Part shown: in pieces, positions 1 through 8,950 of the stretch
How positions within the stretch are numbered: the stretch's first letter is position 1
Layout: each line of letters starts with the position of its first letter
Assembly: GCF_001982605.1 (NCBI RefSeq)
Contig: NZ_MLCN01000034.1
Span: 1-64,000, forward strand
Direction: 5' to 3'
Source: Alkanindiges hydrocarboniclasticus
Lineage (GTDB): Bacteria; Pseudomonadota; Gammaproteobacteria; Pseudomonadales; Moraxellaceae
Length of the DNA stretch: 64,000 nucleotides
Translations under genes and position numbers: made by a program
The notes under the pieces: model-generated
What the model saw: only the letters and a program-made list of their open reading frames with translations
Databases searched by the model: none
Told to the model about the DNA's origin: nothing

Positions 1-92
1 GATGGAGATGGTGACAGTTTACCTAAGTATTTAAATATCTAAATTATATTATTTTTTAAAAACTGAGTTACCCAAATTTACCCTATCAAAAT

Positions 93-126
93 AAAAGAGA
101 CCGTGGCTAAAGCCACGGTCTCTTTT
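93..126. terminator. Bidirectional intrinsic terminator after the Mod-Res fusion gene
   Basis: A perfect inverted repeat with arms at 93-108 and 111-126. The GC-rich core (GAGACCGTGG pairing with CCACGGTCTC) is flanked by A and T runs, so it can terminate in either direction. It begins 8 bases past the stop codon of the minus-strand ORF at 134-3181. Confidence 0.85.
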
Positions 127-133
127 ATTACTT

Positions 134-3100
134 TTAATTTAGGAGATTTCCTGCTTTCTCCGCAACCGTTCCACCAGCTATCAAATGCTGATACAAGTGT
201 GCTACAGCATCTGTACCTTTAATCATTCGATATTCAATATCACTCATACTCGCGTACTCCTTTGCTGCTTTAGCTTTAGCCAATACAGTAGGGTCTTCAT
301 ATTGATGATCCCCTTTCACTTCCACAATGACGTATTGACCATTTTTCAATTGCACCAAGAAATCAGGATAGTAGTTTCTAAGAGCATAAGAATCTGGATC
401 AATATATTGGAAGTAAAACTCCGTTTTTGATTTATCAGTAAACATACCCGTAAAGTAAATTTTCTCTACACCTTCATCCTTTAATAAATCCCAAAATAAT
501 GCGTATTCTGGATTCGAATCGAAACTATAAGTATCGAGATTGAAGCTTTTATCTCTCAATTCTGCTTGAGTATTTGCATAAAAAGCTATACCACCTTTAC
601 CTTCAGAGATTTCATAGAAAGATAAACCGCCGACTGTAGGAGGTATGATCAGCTGAACCTCTTTCTCGATCGTCTCTTTCTCAACTTCCGTATCGTAAAT
701 AGCATTGAATAGTCTTGGGATCACAACGTCATATAACAGCTCATTGAACGCATTTACACATTCTAGAATTTGCTTTAAACCTTCTTTAGTTTGATCAAGC
801 ATAATCTCGATACGAATGGGACTAATGTTCAAGTAACGTGATATCTCAGCAACTAGCGTCAAAGCCGAATATTCAACTTTAGTCTTCTCACTCGTCCGAT
901 CTGTCGTCTTACTATATTGAGCTGAATTAAAGTCTCTGGCTTCGAGGTTTGTCGTAGTCACTTGGATGATTTTGTAATCTTTAGTTAACTCATTCCAAGC
1001 ATCTGTATTTGATGGATCAAGCTCAAGAGCAGTGCCTTTTACAAACTCTTTCTCTTTTAGCTTAATGGTTTGCTTAACATGCTTAAGTTTGATTTTGACA
1101 TCTTCCCGAACATGAACATTAAGCATATTCTTGGTCTTAGGCTGAGGATCATTAAACTCTGAAGCCGTCATTCTAAAGTTAGCCTGAAGCTCAGCATCAA
1201 GGATGTCATAGTTCTCTTTGCTTAGGTAAATCGAACCCGTATATTGTTGTTTGCCAATAGAACGCAAGCAACGCATCGTTGCCTGAAGCACAAAAACTTT
1301 AGACTTTGGTGAACGATACATTGCTACGCCAAACAAAGAGCGACAGTTCCATCCTTCTCGGCCTTTGTTCACCAATAAGATGAATTGCTTCTCTGCTCCT
1401 TCCGTACCTACAACATCGAGATTATTGAAGTTACGAATATCATCCGACTTGGTAATTTTGTCATCACCAACGTTCACCAAAATCTTATCAGCTGATATAC
1501 CATGTTCTGCCAACTGACGTTCTAACTCAGGCTTCAACTCTTCTGTAAGTTCTTCAACTGTTGACGCAAAGAAAGCTAGCTTCGGCAATAACCCTTCAGG
1601 CTTGATATCTTTTGTCGCATCTAAGAAATCTTTAACAGCGATCTTTACAAACTCTTCAGTACGTGTCGTTGTATAAGAGTGTACTGCTGGGCTTTTTAGA
1701 TAATGTTCCTGAATCGCATTTTTTAAGTTAAATGCATAGACCACTTCAGGAAGGACATCCTTACCTACATATGGTGTACCCGTATAGTTGAAACATGCAA
1801 CAACCCGAGTGCCAGCTTCATTCAAATTCTTAGCAAGCTCATCGATCGTTCGACGTAAACTATTATCCGTCTTTGTCGTACCACCCATCATGTCTTTTTT
1901 CAAAGCTTGACCAAAGGAGTGGTGCGCTTCATCGACAAAAATACCGAGCTGAGGCAGGCGTGATAGTTTCTCAAAACGTTGGTTTGTCTTTAGGTCATCT
2001 TCATTGGCTGGGAGACCTAGATCACCATAAAGCTCTGCGAACGCGCCGTAATCAGGTTGGCTGTTTTCAAATAGTTGCTGTGTCGCTGTCTTTTCAGCAT
2101 GTTGACGCTTCAAAATAATTTTTTGCGTATTCGATACAATCAAATTGAACTTAGAGCCATCCATCGTACTAAGCGAAGTACCAGCTTCATCAAGGAAGTG
2201 AAATTTTAAGTTCGCATCAAAAATACCCACATACTCTTTTGGCACAACTTTTGAAATATCAAAGGATTCAATTTCTCGAAGAGACTGTAATACGGTTTTG
2301 TCAGGCGCAAAGATCAAAGCGTTATGACAGTATTTTTCATCCTTTGGCCATTTATTTGCTAATAGGAATTCATAGAAAATACACGTCGCCATGAGTAAGG
2401 TCTTACCCGTACCCATGGTCAATGCAAAGATATAGTTAGGATAATCACGGCTATTGGATTTCATAGCCTTTAAGATTTTTTCGTAGTTGATAACAGTATT
2501 ATCAACTTCGGTCTGATCTAAACCTAAACTACCCTGAATCGAATCTTGATCAGTGACATTTGAAACCTTACGCCCTTCAAATTTATTTTGGCCTTTGTAC
2601 CAATCTTCAAAGAGTTTTTCGACTTTGTCATTGCCCAAAAACTCTTTTAAAAAGATGTAAATTTCTAGGGCTTCAAACTGAGGACGACGTAGAAAAGCAT
2701 CCCGTCTATTCGCTGGATGGTTATAGTCTAAGAACTTCTTGGTTAATAGCTCTCGACAAAGTAACAATCTTTCATACATAAATTGTAAATAATCATCATT
2801 TGCCCAAATATCCGTATACTGTTTTTCTTCAAAAACAGATTGATCATTTTCTGCTTTACCAGCCCTTAAACTTACTTTTTTCTTATAATCAGCTTTAGAG
2901 TCAAACGGTGGGTCAATATAAATCAAATCCACTTTGCCACGGAATTCACGTAGCAAGTGTGACATGACCTGAAGGTTATCTCCCCAAAAAATCTTATTCA
3001 GCCAACCATTAACCGCTTCACCATGTTGTTCTTTTAATTGTGCTGGGTAATAGCGAGTTGAAGTAAAAGGGCGCTTCCCTTTCCAGTTCAACATCGGGAA

Positions 3101-3181
3101 GCCTTTAATTGGCTCAAACTTAAATACACCCTCTTGAGGGTTTTCTTCAGGCAAATCTAAAGTATTATTTTCAGTTGTCAT
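134..3181 (-). CDS. Chimeric type III restriction protein: Mod N-terminus fused to Res helicase-nuclease
   Basis: 1015 residues. Residues 1-147 read as the start of a type III-style adenine methyltransferase, with catalytic motif IV DPPF at 90-93. The SAM-binding motif and target-recognition region expected after it are absent. From about residue 148 the sequence becomes a typical Res subunit from close to its usual N-terminus (FLDYNHPANRRDAF). It then has Walker A MGTGKT at 256-261, DEAH at 417-420, TGTP at 467-470, motif VI QATMRCLR at 633-640 and a C-terminal PD-(D/E)XK nuclease (PD at 939-940, EVK at 954-956). Family knowledge says Mod and Res are normally two adjacent genes, so an in-frame deletion between them is inferred. 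The methylase part should be inactive, while the translocase-nuclease part looks complete. The ATG directly follows the stop of the upstream helicase fragment (TAAATG), indicating translational coupling. Whether the protein cleaves DNA without a methylase is unknown. Confidence 0.85.
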   Translation of the reverse strand: MTTENNTLDLPEENPQEGVFKFEPIKGFPMLNWKGKRPFTSTRYYPAQLKEQHGEAVNGWLNKIFWGDNLQVMSHLLREFRGKVDLIYIDPPFDSKADYKKKVSLRAGKAENDQSVFEEKQYTDIWANDDYLQFMYERLLLCRELLTKKFLDYNHPANRRDAFLRRPQFEALEIYIFLKEFLGNDKVEKLFEDWYKGQNKFEGRKVSNVTDQDSIQGSLGLDQTEVDNTVINYEKILKAMKSNSRDYPNYIFALTMGTGKTLLMATCIFYEFLLANKWPKDEKYCHNALIFAPDKTVLQSLREIESFDISKVVPKEYVGIFDANLKFHFLDEAGTSLSTMDGSKFNLIVSNTQKIILKRQHAEKTATQQLFENSQPDYGAFAELYGDLGLPANEDDLKTNQRFEKLSRLPQLGIFVDEAHHSFGQALKKDMMGGTTKTDNSLRRTIDELAKNLNEAGTRVVACFNYTGTPYVGKDVLPEVVYAFNLKNAIQEHYLKSPAVHSYTTTRTEEFVKIAVKDFLDATKDIKPEGLLPKLAFFASTVEELTEELKPELERQLAEHGISADKILVNVGDDKITKSDDIRNFNNLDVVGTEGAEKQFILLVNKGREGWNCRSLFGVAMYRSPKSKVFVLQATMRCLRSIGKQQYTGSIYLSKENYDILDAELQANFRMTASEFNDPQPKTKNMLNVHVREDVKIKLKHVKQTIKLKEKEFVKGTALELDPSNTDAWNELTKDYKIIQVTTTNLEARDFNSAQYSKTTDRTSEKTKVEYSALTLVAEISRYLNISPIRIEIMLDQTKEGLKQILECVNAFNELLYDVVIPRLFNAIYDTEVEKETIEKEVQLIIPPTVGGLSFYEISEGKGGIAFYANTQAELRDKSFNLDTYSFDSNPEYALFWDLLKDEGVEKIYFTGMFTDKSKTEFYFQYIDPDSYALRNYYPDFLVQLKNGQYVIVEVKGDHQYEDPTVLAKAKAAKEYASMSDIEYRMIKGTDAVAHLYQHLIAGGTVAEKAGNLLN

Positions 3182-4579
3182 TTAAAGACTTTCCTTCACA
3201 AAATTCCAATTTTTACGGTCACAGTAAAAACGCATGTCACAGTTGGGGCAAAGCTTATCAGGTCTACATGTCATCCCATAATCTTTCGCTTCAATACGAG
3301 ACACTACTTGATCAAACTGTTTCACCGTTCTCTCAATCTGTTCTATTTTTTTATCAAAACTGACATACGGAGAGCCATCTGATTCACCCGTATAGTACAA
3401 GTGCATACGGCTTACGGTCTGTCCTGTCTTCTCTTCCAACAAGTGCGCATAAAGCTGAAGCTGACGTTGATACGTTTCCAATCTAGATTTCTCTTTCTCT
3501 AAATCAGGCTTACGCTCAGATTTAAAATCAATAATCTCAACTGTTCCATCTTCCCCTCGGATTAAATCAATACTACCCTTCAAGATGTATTGATCTTTCA
3601 CCAAGGAAATCTCAACTTCAGCTTCCTGCAATCGATGTAACTGCTGTTTCTCACGATCGTAGTAGTTAAGCACATGCTTCTCAATGGCCTTGATGGTACT
3701 AGGCGCCAAGAACTGTCGCTCTTTTTTTGATAAATAAATGTAGTTTGTATTTAACCAACTTTGAATCTGCTCGTGAGTCACGAGATGACTTTCGTTACGC
3801 AATACTGCCTTATGAATATCTTCAATCGTTTGATGCACGAGCGTACCAAAGATCTGAGCACCCGCTCGAACAGGATGAAACTCAAGCTCTTTAAAGAATC
3901 TATACTGCTCAGGACATGCTTCAAATAAGAGAATATGTGAAGTAAAAGCGTACTCGCGCTTCAAATTCATCTCTTTGACTTGAGCAAATTGAATTTGTGA
4001 TAAATCAAGCTCAGGATGTCTCCAGTTCACGAGGCCATCTACAATTGGCTTAAAATATTTGGATGGTGAAGCTCCATGACCCGTTTTAATTTCAGCAGAT
4101 AAAACTAATAAATTTTGTGCCCGAGAAAATGCCGTGTAGTACAAACGCCAAAAATCAAAGTTCTTGATTAAGTCGAATGGCTCATAGGGTGGCTTATTAA
4201 AATAATTATTCTCTAGGGTCTCATCGAGCTGGCTATGACTCTTACGAGGCACACCTTCTAAACTACAAGTGATCACTACGGGATATTCCAATCCCTTCGA
4301 TTGGTGAATTGTCAGGAAGGATACACAGCCACTTGGTGCATATTCAGAGTCATCTTCATACTCACCAATACCACCATCCTTCAGGAATCTGAAGTATTGA
4401 TTAAATAAGTCTGTTAAATTTTTATCGATAAACTCTTTTGAAATGACTGTTACATAGTGCAAATATTCAAACTTAGCTAATAGCGATGAAAACTTAGATA
4501 AGTTCCGCGCAGCACGACCTTTATCCAGACCATTTAAAGCATCATCAGAAAAATATTTGCTAAATAATGGAAATTGCAA
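3182..4579 (-). pseudogene. 5'-truncated UvrD-like helicase with C-terminal Fe-S PD-(D/E)XK nuclease
   Basis: The 465-residue ORF keeps only the last part of an SF1 helicase: motif V-like HQSKGLEYPVVI near residue 92 and motif VI-like YYTAFSRAQN near 168. Walker A and the DEXX box are missing. The C-terminal half is a RecB/Cas4-like nuclease domain with GSIDLIRG, EIIDFKSE and the closing cysteine cluster CRPDKLCPNCDMRFYC, a likely Fe-S site. Helicase-like sequence continues in frame upstream of the annotated ATG to about base 4600, where it meets the DUF1524 fragment, so the 5' end was lost by deletion. Full-length relatives are roughly twice this size. The nuclease domain could still fold alone, but no clear ribosome binding site precedes the ATG. 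The stop abuts the ATG of the Mod-Res gene, suggesting the genes once formed one operon. Confidence 0.75.
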
Positions 4580-5517
4580 GGCTTGATAAAATAAGGCTGT
4601 AAACCCATAGATGAGTTAGCAGAAATAGAATCAATCACTAAATTTCCAATCCTGTGAGTCGCAACTTCGTAAAAGTGTTTAGGTTCACCCTCATCCCACT
4701 CGACCACAATTTCACTGATAGGATTTTTTCTTGCTGCAATATGTTCTAAACTCAATTTGGTCGCATTATCCTTAGGCTTTAAATAGTGTTTCCAGGAAAG
4801 ATGCTCTACTTTACGGCCGGTTTGTGAACGTAAATAATTTTCATAACGCCAAAGAATATACGTAGCATCAATACGGTTTTGATTATAGAAAGTAGGACTT
4901 TCTATACTATTACTAAATCTATTTTCCATATCCCACCACGAGGACATCGAGAATAATAAAGCTTGCAATTCCATATAGTTACCATCGAAATCTCTTGCCT
5001 TAGCATACAGTGTTGATAAACCAGCATCTGAGCGAATACCACTTAAAGCATATCCTCTCACTGCAAACACTTCCATTAAACGCGCAGCTAAACAAAATTG
5101 ATCTTTCTTAGCTGTTCTATCCAACACAAATGTTTTAATCACAAGAGGCCAGAATACCGCCATCTTTTTGACCATCAGCAGGTGTGTGAATTCAGTATAG
5201 GTATCAAGACTATTGAATAGTTTTGTGAAAACTTTGTATGTTTCTTCAAGGTTCGATACAAACTCTATTACCCAATCTTGAATGAGTTCAGGCTCCATCT
5301 TTTGAATAATTTTTTTGATTAATTCTTTAGGGTGTCGCCATTCATCCGAATGCCAATTCAAATAACTTACAGCGTGATATGAAAGAATTGAGTCTTCACT
5401 CGGAATAAGCTTATTTTCCAACTGTCTTTCAATGTGGCGATAAATATTAGAAAAATGGGTTTGTACGACAGACAGACTATCATTCGGGTTTTTAGCATGC
5501 AGGTAAACTAAATGCAT
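4534..5517 (-). pseudogene. Fragment of a DUF262/DUF1524 (GmrSD-like) protein
   Basis: The ORF contains the middle and C-terminal part of a DUF262-DUF1524 protein. The key segment is LSLEHIAARKNPISEI, followed by HRIGNLVIDSISANSS, which matches the His-Glu-His-Asn pattern of the HNH-type DUF1524 nuclease. The N-terminal ParB-like DUF262 domain is absent. Coding-like sequence in the same frame runs upstream past the ATG to the stop codon of the yqaJ-like gene at 5638-5640, with no other plausible start. After about base 4605 the reading becomes unrelated residues, because the helicase fragment has been joined there in another frame. Both ends are therefore broken and the product is probably not functional. 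GmrSD-type proteins are modification-dependent restriction enzymes, which fits the restriction-like neighbours. Confidence 0.65.
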
Positions 5518-5637
5518 TAGATAGCTTTTAAGCGCTTCTAAATCAGTTACCGCTCCTTCGGGAAGCGGTAGATCGGAGGTGGTTTTTTGCGCTTTTAGTA
5601 AGATTGGATATTTCGTGGAAATATCGATGTGATGGAT

Positions 5638-6678
5638 TCAGTCATCGGTATAGATCTGAAAACGTCGTGTGCCTGCTTTGCTTTGCGGAAACTGCTCAAG
5701 CATTTCTGGGTGAAGTTTAAGTAAGGCTTTACTGTCTAAACTGATTGAATCTTTGGATTTCTTCCACGTTACTGAACCATTGGCAAAGGTTGCTCGTTCA
5801 GCATCCCTCATCAACAGCTGGATTTGATGTTTGGTTTCGTCAAACTTGTTTTGATGTTTTTCAATCTGAAGTTTTTCTTGGATCAGCTGGGTAAACAATT
5901 GGTTGGCTTGCTCGTGATGACTTAGGTCTTCAACAGTTAGTGGCACATGCTGCGGATAGAGTTGCTGCAAGGCTTTAGCTGCCGATTCACTGGCATCCAC
6001 ATCAGGCGGTGTATCTTTTTCTACGCAGTTCCAGAAATAACGTTCAGCATTGATGATGTGCTGTATGACCGATTCAGAGCGTGTCACTTTAAAGATTCTG
6101 GTTTCATGTCCACAGATCAGCACGCAGATATGGGCTGCCTGATGGCCTGTTACAGCCAGTTGATGCTGCACCTGACATAACACATATAACGGCACACCAT
6201 CTCGCCAAAGTTTTGCGCCGTACTCTCCTGCTGTTTTGCATTCCAGAATTTGGACTTCATCACTGCCCACAACGGAGTAATCCAGATTGGCAAGCATAAA
6301 ATGCTTATCAGGATCTGGATGCTGAAGCACTGCATTGATTCTGCGTACCTTGTTATTGGTATGCATGCTGTAGTACTCAGCCACCAATGGCTCTAGTTGC
6401 TTGCCCCAATAGAGTGGAGAGACACCTGAACCTTCATCTTCAATCGATTGTTTGACTCGTCCTGTCTTGATCATCCAAAGTTCGAGCATCGACATATAGG
6501 GATTCAATCCACAGGCTGCTGCACAATCACTACTGCCAATACCTTGGCGACGAACTTCAAGCCAGTCAGATTGAGTCATATTTTTAGTATTGACCAAGCG
6601 TTTTGCTGTAAACAGTTTTGGGGTATTAAAGGGTTTGCTGGCTTGTTGAATGGATGGGTTTAATATTGCTGTATTCAT
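5638..6678 (-). CDS. YqaJ-family (lambda exonuclease-like) recombination nuclease
   Basis: 346 residues from the chosen ATG. The segment MTQSDWLEVRRQGIGSSDCAAACGL is the characteristic opening of the YqaJ viral recombinase domain. Downstream acidic and lysine motifs (LANLDYSVV, ILECKTAGEYGAKLW) fit the PD-(D/E)XK core (D, then E-x-K). Such enzymes resect DNA 5' to 3' and pair with an annealase in phage and conjugative-element recombination; no annealase gene is visible here. A longer ORF opens 15 codons upstream, but the ATG at 6678 has a GAGGAAG ribosome binding site at good spacing. The C-terminus (RRFQIYTDD) appears natural, so this gene is intact although it borders the deletion scar at 5638. 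It shares orientation with the DUF932 gene upstream. Confidence 0.8.
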   Translation of the reverse strand: MNTAILNPSIQQASKPFNTPKLFTAKRLVNTKNMTQSDWLEVRRQGIGSSDCAAACGLNPYMSMLELWMIKTGRVKQSIEDEGSGVSPLYWGKQLEPLVAEYYSMHTNNKVRRINAVLQHPDPDKHFMLANLDYSVVGSDEVQILECKTAGEYGAKLWRDGVPLYVLCQVQHQLAVTGHQAAHICVLICGHETRIFKVTRSESVIQHIINAERYFWNCVEKDTPPDVDASESAAKALQQLYPQHVPLTVEDLSHHEQANQLFTQLIQEKLQIEKHQNKFDETKHQIQLLMRDAERATFANGSVTWKKSKDSISLDSKALLKLHPEMLEQFPQSKAGTRRFQIYTDD

Positions 6679-6723
6679 AGCTTGCTTCCTCATTTTATAT
6701 GGATGGTGGCAAATAAAGGGCAT

Positions 6724-6750
6724 AAAAAAACCACACCCGAAGATGTGGTT
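6724..6750 (-). terminator. Hairpin with T-run between the DUF932 and yqaJ genes
   Basis: The arms AACCACA (6729-6735) and TGTGGTT (6744-6750) form a stem. Read on the minus strand the stem is followed by seven T. It ends the DUF932 transcript, or acts as a leader attenuator for the yqaJ gene, whose ribosome binding site lies about 40 bases further on. Confidence 0.65.
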
Positions 6751-6832
6751 TAATTATTTTTAAAATGTAAATTTATCTTTAAAATCTAAATGATAGATCT
6801 AACTTTCTATTGAAAAAACTTAACCTTTTACA

Positions 6833-7876
6833 CTATGACACCATGCGTAAAGCCTGTTCTAGTCCACGTTGCTTGATCGCTGCTCCTGCACCAAACCAAG
6901 CTGAATCGAGTCGATGATCTGTACTCATGGCACGACGCTCGTGATCGATAAATTCTGTAATTGAACAGAGTAATCCGTAAGTCGTGTCCTTAGATGATGA
7001 AAGTGTTGCACCACGTCCCTGACCGTTAAACATGTCCATTGCTTTAGTCATCGCCTTGGCATTTGGCTCAGCTTTTTCCTTGGCATTTGCCTGTGCTGCC
7101 TGAGTTGCAACATCACGGTAGAACTGAATAATATTTTCTTCCTGATCTGCAATGCTCATTGTGGTGTTATTAAATACCGCATCAAAGTAGGCTGCGGCTT
7201 CAGACTGGGTGACTTTACGCTGACTGAGCTGCTTCATTTCATACATGTGTTCATCCCATGCACGAACTGAAATACCCAATTGCTGTTTGACCTTATCTGC
7301 ATCAAACTTGGTGCTATGCGGAACTTTCACTACACCTGCACTACTGTTCTGACCACGTAAAGCAATCGCCAAGGTGTTGTTGCAGACGACACGGATGGAA
7401 GTAAATTGTGCTGTTGTGGCAAGCGTACCGTCACATGCAGTTGCAAGAAGAATATAGCCATTACTGACATCCTTTCCCTTGAGTGCTGAACTTTGTCCTG
7501 TCCGTGCCAATGCCCAAAACTTCTTACCGCCTTTAAGTACGCCTGCTGTTTCCAGTTCAAAACCAGACTGTTCTGTTAGATCACGATAAAACTCTAAGAT
7601 CTCTCGAGGCTGGACTTCCTGAAAACGTTGACTGACGACTGACAAGGGCGCATGGGTATCAGAACGGTAAAGTACACGCTGTTCTTCATAGGGCATGATG
7701 ATGCTTTGCCCACGTTCATTCTGTGCCATATAACTGACATCGGATGACTTGATACACCAGTCCATGCCTGCCTGCTGTGCCCAGATTTCAATCGGTTGGT
7801 TTTGACTTAAGTGATTGCCAAGTCCATGCCAAGGGGTTTCACCGACATAAGCCATTTGTTCAAGTTGATGTGCCAT
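6833..7876 (-). CDS. DUF932 domain protein (phage/plasmid-like TIGR03299 family)
   Basis: 347 residues. The opening, with the YVGETPWHGLGNHL motif, is typical of the DUF932 family. Later segments (LEFYRDL; ALRGQNSS after a conserved CNNTLAIA; TYGLLCSITEFIDHERR) also fit. These proteins are widespread on phages, plasmids and integrative elements, often near YqaJ-type exonucleases and annealases, as here. Their biochemical role is not established. The ATG at 7876 has an AAGGAAT-like ribosome binding site. The length is normal for the family and no frameshift is visible. The gene supports the reading that this stretch belongs to a mobile element rather than the core chromosome. Confidence 0.85.
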   Translation of the reverse strand: MAHQLEQMAYVGETPWHGLGNHLSQNQPIEIWAQQAGMDWCIKSSDVSYMAQNERGQSIIMPYEEQRVLYRSDTHAPLSVVSQRFQEVQPREILEFYRDLTEQSGFELETAGVLKGGKKFWALARTGQSSALKGKDVSNGYILLATACDGTLATTAQFTSIRVVCNNTLAIALRGQNSSAGVVKVPHSTKFDADKVKQQLGISVRAWDEHMYEMKQLSQRKVTQSEAAAYFDAVFNNTTMSIADQEENIIQFYRDVATQAAQANAKEKAEPNAKAMTKAMDMFNGQGRGATLSSSKDTTYGLLCSITEFIDHERRAMSTDHRLDSAWFGAGAAIKQRGLEQALRMVS

Positions 7877-7947
7877 AGTTTTATTCCTTTTAAATTAAAC
7901 TGAAATTTGAATGTGTATGAATATGAAATTACTTTGCTTTAGTACGT

Positions 7948-8235
7948 TTAATGCAAAAAATGGGTTGGAAACTTCTGATAGCAGTTGTGGCAAAAGTACA
8001 AACTTTGATGCCGTGGTGTGCTTTGTTCTGTCAATGAATTAAACAAACCACCTAATACTGTTCCTGCAATTCCGCCGACAATTGGTGGGAGGTTGAAAGA
8101 CTTCGCTACCGTGCTTCCCAAGGCAGCTAATGTCGCTGGTGTTCCAAGGCTAGATAAGGCTGTATTTGCTTGTGATGTACTTGCTTCAATCAACATGATG
8201 TTTGTTGATTGACAAAATGGACAGTTCAAGCTCAT
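7948..8235 (-). CDS. Small zinc-ribbon protein with Gly-rich hydrophobic centre
   Basis: 95 residues from the ATG at 8235, chosen because AGGAG lies 7 bases upstream. The ORF could open further upstream at 8301, but that extension crosses a terminator-like hairpin. Two CxxC pairs, CPFC near the N-terminus and CHNC near the C-terminus, probably bind one zinc. Between them is a Gly/Ala/Leu-rich stretch (IVGGIAGTVLGGLFNSL) that could be a membrane segment or hairpin. No specific function can be assigned. The gene is co-oriented with DUF932 and yqaJ and is part of the island. Confidence 0.6.
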   Translation of the reverse strand: MSLNCPFCQSTNIMLIEASTSQANTALSSLGTPATLAALGSTVAKSFNLPPIVGGIAGTVLGGLFNSLTEQSTPRHQSLYFCHNCYQKFPTHFLH

Positions 8236-8264
8236 AGCTCGACTCCTAAATTTGGGGCATAAAA

Positions 8265-8286
8265 AAGCCTGCTCGATGGCAGGCTT
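8265..8286 (-). terminator. Hairpin with T-run upstream of the zinc-ribbon gene
   Basis: Stem arms AAGCCTGC (8265-8272) and GCAGGCTT (8279-8286), followed on the minus strand by TTTTTT. It sits 30 bases before the start at 8235. It could end transcription arriving from upstream or attenuate this gene. It resembles the 6724-6750 element. Confidence 0.55.
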
Positions 8287-8301
8287 GATATTCATTTTCA
8301 T

Positions 8302-8609
8302 GTGTACTCAAAAGAGCTTCATGATTCTCATTAGGATGTTATGTACTTGAAATAATTTAGAATAAGATTGATCTAATCCTCTTTGATTCATTAGATGAAA
8401 TCTGTATGATAATAAAAAATACAACAGTGAATTTAAAAGGAGGAGACAGATAACCGTTGCAGAATTTTATTTAAAATATAAATCAGATATACCTTTTAGA
8501 AAGGCAAATCGCATCATAGTTTAATGAATTAAAATTATTTAAATTTATGATTTCATTAAAAAGCAAACTATAGATAATCAATACTCTTCTTCAATTTAAG
8601 GCATTTACA
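8302..8609. other. AT-rich intergenic stretch with an orphan Shine-Dalgarno
   Basis: No intact gene is visible. A consensus AAAGGAGGAG at 8436-8445 is not followed by a normal start codon. Instead an ATA at 8450 opens a 24-codon frame ending at 8524. The same frame is open back to 8399 without an ATG. It may be a decayed small gene. Confidence 0.4.
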
Positions 8610-8927
8610 ATGGCAAACTTAGAACATGCTATTAACAACTACAAACCTCAATCTGAACTATATGTTCAATATTTTCTAAATCAATATTCAGATAGAGTTC
8701 AACTACAATTTGTCAGTGCTCTATATCATGGAAGAACTCATCTTGGTCAAACATCTTTTTGTATTGAAGGAGAACATCCTGCACAAGTAGGAACCCTAAA
8801 TGCAGACCATATTTCAAAAAATGAATATGCACGTCTTATCTCAGAAAAAGGAAATAATGTAGTTACCTACCTAAATACATTTAGAGAATGTGCTTACAAT
8901 TCCGATTTTGATATTAATAACCTCTAA
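8610..8927 (+). CDS. Hypothetical protein, 105 residues
   Basis: I do not recognise this protein. It is a soluble-looking, mixed-composition polypeptide with no signal peptide or membrane segment and no obvious catalytic motif; one HGRTHLGQTSF segment stands out. The start at 8610 has only a weak AAGG upstream. It is very AT-rich like the rest of the island and lies 23 bases before the lipoprotein gene on the same strand, so the two may be co-transcribed. It could be an accessory or cargo protein of the element. Confidence 0.5.
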   Translation: MANLEHAINNYKPQSELYVQYFLNQYSDRVQLQFVSALYHGRTHLGQTSFCIEGEHPAQVGTLNADHISKNEYARLISEKGNNVVTYLNTFRECAYNSDFDINNL

Positions 8928-8950
8928 TTTTTTGGCAAAGGAATACCACA

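Noticed and set aside
3175-3363. Plus-strand 62-codon ORF over the helicase/Mod-Res junction
   Set aside because: It lies wholly opposite well-supported coding sequence and has no recognisable motif.
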